Shown piece by piece: positions 62,754 to 64,000 of a DNA stretch of 64,000 nt (position 1 is its first letter; each line of letters starts with the position of its first letter). Both the position numbers and the translations under genes were made by a program. Where the stretch lies: positions 310,001 to 374,000 of the forward strand of contig CAVOGD010000005.1 of the NCBI GenBank assembly GCA_963695155.1. Direction: 5' to 3'. The notes under the pieces are model-generated. The model searched no databases. It had not been told where the DNA came from and was given only the letters and a program-made list of their open reading frames with translations. Source of the stretch: SG8-30 sp963695155 (GTDB lineage Bacteria; Pseudomonadota; Gammaproteobacteria; Steroidobacterales; Steroidobacteraceae).

Positions 62754-64000
62754 GGCGCACCGCCGCTGAAACCGAGGAAGAAGGGCGCCGGGCCGACCGC
62801 GTCGGCGCAACGGGCGTCGAGGCCGGCAGCGGTGCCCGCCTCGAGGAAGCGCCGCACCAGCGACTGGCCGCACTTGAGTCGCAACTGTATGTGTCCCTGT
62901 CCGGCGAACACGATGTGCGCGTGGTCCGTGAGGCCCGCGGCGGCCATCGTGCCGTAGGCCGGCGGCGTCACGGGATCGAGGCTGCCCGACAGGAGCAGCG
63001 TGGGCGTGGCCGCACGCAGCGGTTCCTTGAAGGCCGGGTCGACGGGTCCGCGCGGCCACACGCTGCACATCGCTTCGAGGCCCTCGAGCATGACCGCGCC
63101 CAGGTAGGAGCGGCGCAGCGCCGGCATGTCCAGCGCGGCGCGGTCCAGGAACGGCAGGTCCTCGGAACAGACGACGGAGTTGTGCATGCCGTAGGCGAGC
63201 GCCTTGAGGAGTTCCGCGCTGACCATTTCAGCCTGCGCCGCCAGCGGGGTGAAGTTCTGCCGCGCCGCAGCCTCGTCGATCAGCAACGGCAGCAGCGACG
63301 CGCTCAGGTCCGAGTAGGTCAGCATGCGGACCGCCAGCGCGAAATGAGCGGCCGTGAATTCGACCGACAGTGGTTCCGCGGTCACCGGGTCCGGCAGCCG
63401 CACCGCGACCGACGCTTGGGCCAGGCGCTCGCGCAGGGTGTCGAAATCGCGGTCCAGCGTGGGGAAGCGCGCGGCGCATCCGGCATCGCCTGCACACCGC
63501 GCAAAGTGCGCGCGCAACGCGGCCTCCGCATCGAGCGACATCGAGGCCCCGAACGCCAGCTGCGGCGGCACGACGGCGTCGAGCACCATGGCGCGCACCC
63601 GCGCGGGGTAGCGCCGCGCATAGTGTTGTGCGACGCGGGTGCCGTAGGAGCCTCCGTACAGGTTGATGCGCTCGTAGCCGAGCGCGGCGCGCACCGCCTC
63701 CAGGTCCTGCACGGCGATGCTGGTGGTATAGAAGCGCGGGTCGCCGGGCAGCGTCGCCAGGCACTGCGCGGCCAGCTCCCGGAAGGTATCGATGGACACG
63801 GCGGCGTCGGTCCAGGAGTCCTCGGGGAAGTCGCAGTTCATCGGGCTGGAATCGCCGGTGCCGCGCTGGTCCACCAGCACCAGGTCGCGATGGCGGCGCA
63901 CGCCGGCCAGGGCGCCGAGCGAGCCGATGAACCCTGCGCGGGCGCCCTGCCCCGGCCCGCCGGCCAGCAGGAACAGCGGATCGGCGCTGGCCCGGGTCGA
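62750..64000 (-). CDS. Alpha/beta hydrolase, TAP-like / prolyl aminopeptidase type (partial at its 5' end)
   Basis: 416 residues are visible; the N-terminus lies beyond the right edge. The hydrolase core has LFLLAGGPGQGA (oxyanion loop), LVLVDQRGTGDSSPMNC, the nucleophile elbow LYGGSYGTRVAQHYARRYP, the acid in LLLSGSLDPVTPP and the His in FAGQGHIQL. The C-terminal segment with conserved cysteines (VVCSEDLPF, LEAMCSVWP) is the TAP-like extension of secreted proteases such as SlpD/E. It probably removes N-terminal residues from peptides outside the cytoplasm. Its stop overlaps the NatA-like start. Confidence 0.88.
   Translation of the reverse strand, partial: STRASADPLFLLAGGPGQGARAGFIGSLGALAGVRRHRDLVLVDQRGTGDSSPMNCDFPEDSWTDAAVSIDTFRELAAQCLATLPGDPRFYTTSIAVQDLEAVRAALGYERINLYGGSYGTRVAQHYARRYPARVRAMVLDAVVPPQLAFGASMSLDAEAALRAHFARCAGDAGCAARFPTLDRDFDTLRERLAQASVAVRLPDPVTAEPLSVEFTAAHFALAVRMLTYSDLSASLLPLLIDEAAARQNFTPLAAQAEMVSAELLKALAYGMHNSVVCSEDLPFLDRAALDMPALRRSYLGAVMLEGLEAMCSVWPRGPVDPAFKEPLRAATPTLLLSGSLDPVTPPAYGTMAAAGLTDHAHIVFAGQGHIQLRLKCGQSLVRRFLEAGTAAGLDARCADAVGPAPFFLGFSGGAP

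Overview
This is a GC-rich bacterial chromosome segment that includes the replication-origin neighbourhood of a gammaproteobacterium. Supporting features are the dnaA-dnaN-recF-gyrB block, the rpmH-rnpA-yidD-yidC-mnmE block, a glnA-ntrB-ntrC operon, a grx-secB-gpsA-trmL run and a PA2778/PA2779 pair. The style (POT and OPT peptide transporters, TonB receptor beside a TPR-sulfotransferase) suggests the Xanthomonadales/Nevskiales/Steroidobacterales part of the class. I cannot assign a genus.

Layout. 1-7.1 kb: 5' end of a TRAP transporter receptor, dtd, tatABC, then POT, OPT and EamA transporters. 7.2-16 kb: small membrane protein, amidohydrolase, SRPBCC protein, diguanylate cyclase, S41 protease, GGDEF-EAL protein and EnvC. 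16-21 kb: rhodanese, glutaredoxin, SecB, GpsA, TrmL, an aminotransferase and a PyrD-type dehydrogenase. 21-27.7 kb: MscS-type channel, a two-domain lipoprotein, a large secreted subtilase and a dimethylargininase. 27.8-32.4 kb: glnA, DUF4124 gene, ntrB and ntrC, with a sigma-54 promoter and NtrC sites upstream. 32.7-36.7 kb: glyQ, glyS, plsC. 36.7-43.2 kb: gyrB, recF, dnaN, dnaA with three parS sites and DnaA boxes. 43.5-51 kb: rpmH to mnmE, interrupted by a MacAB-like efflux locus. 51-64 kb: PA2778/PA2779, TonB receptor, TPR-sulfotransferase, PiT/DUF47, antiporter, NatAB-type exporter and a partial TAP-like peptidase.

The most striking feature is a dispersed family of short nested palindromes. 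The core is GGGGTC(A/T)GACCCC, about 33 units at 8 loci. Units pair head-to-head into hairpins resembling REP/BIME elements. They sit between genes and also inside coding sequence: they form the C-terminal tails of TrmL, the PyrD-like protein and GlyQ, and interrupt the G domain of MnmE between G4 and G5. Two of the three reading frames of either unit type are open, so the element tends to be translated rather than to kill genes. No transposase is present in the window.

A second theme is that many otherwise well conserved genes carry single-base indels: dtd, the mscS-like gene, the dimethylargininase, the DUF4124 gene, macA, macB, mnmE and the TonB receptor. There are about a dozen, several in short G or C runs. 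Draft-assembly error is the simplest explanation, so every broken gene and the apparent NtrB-NtrC fusion should be read with that in mind.
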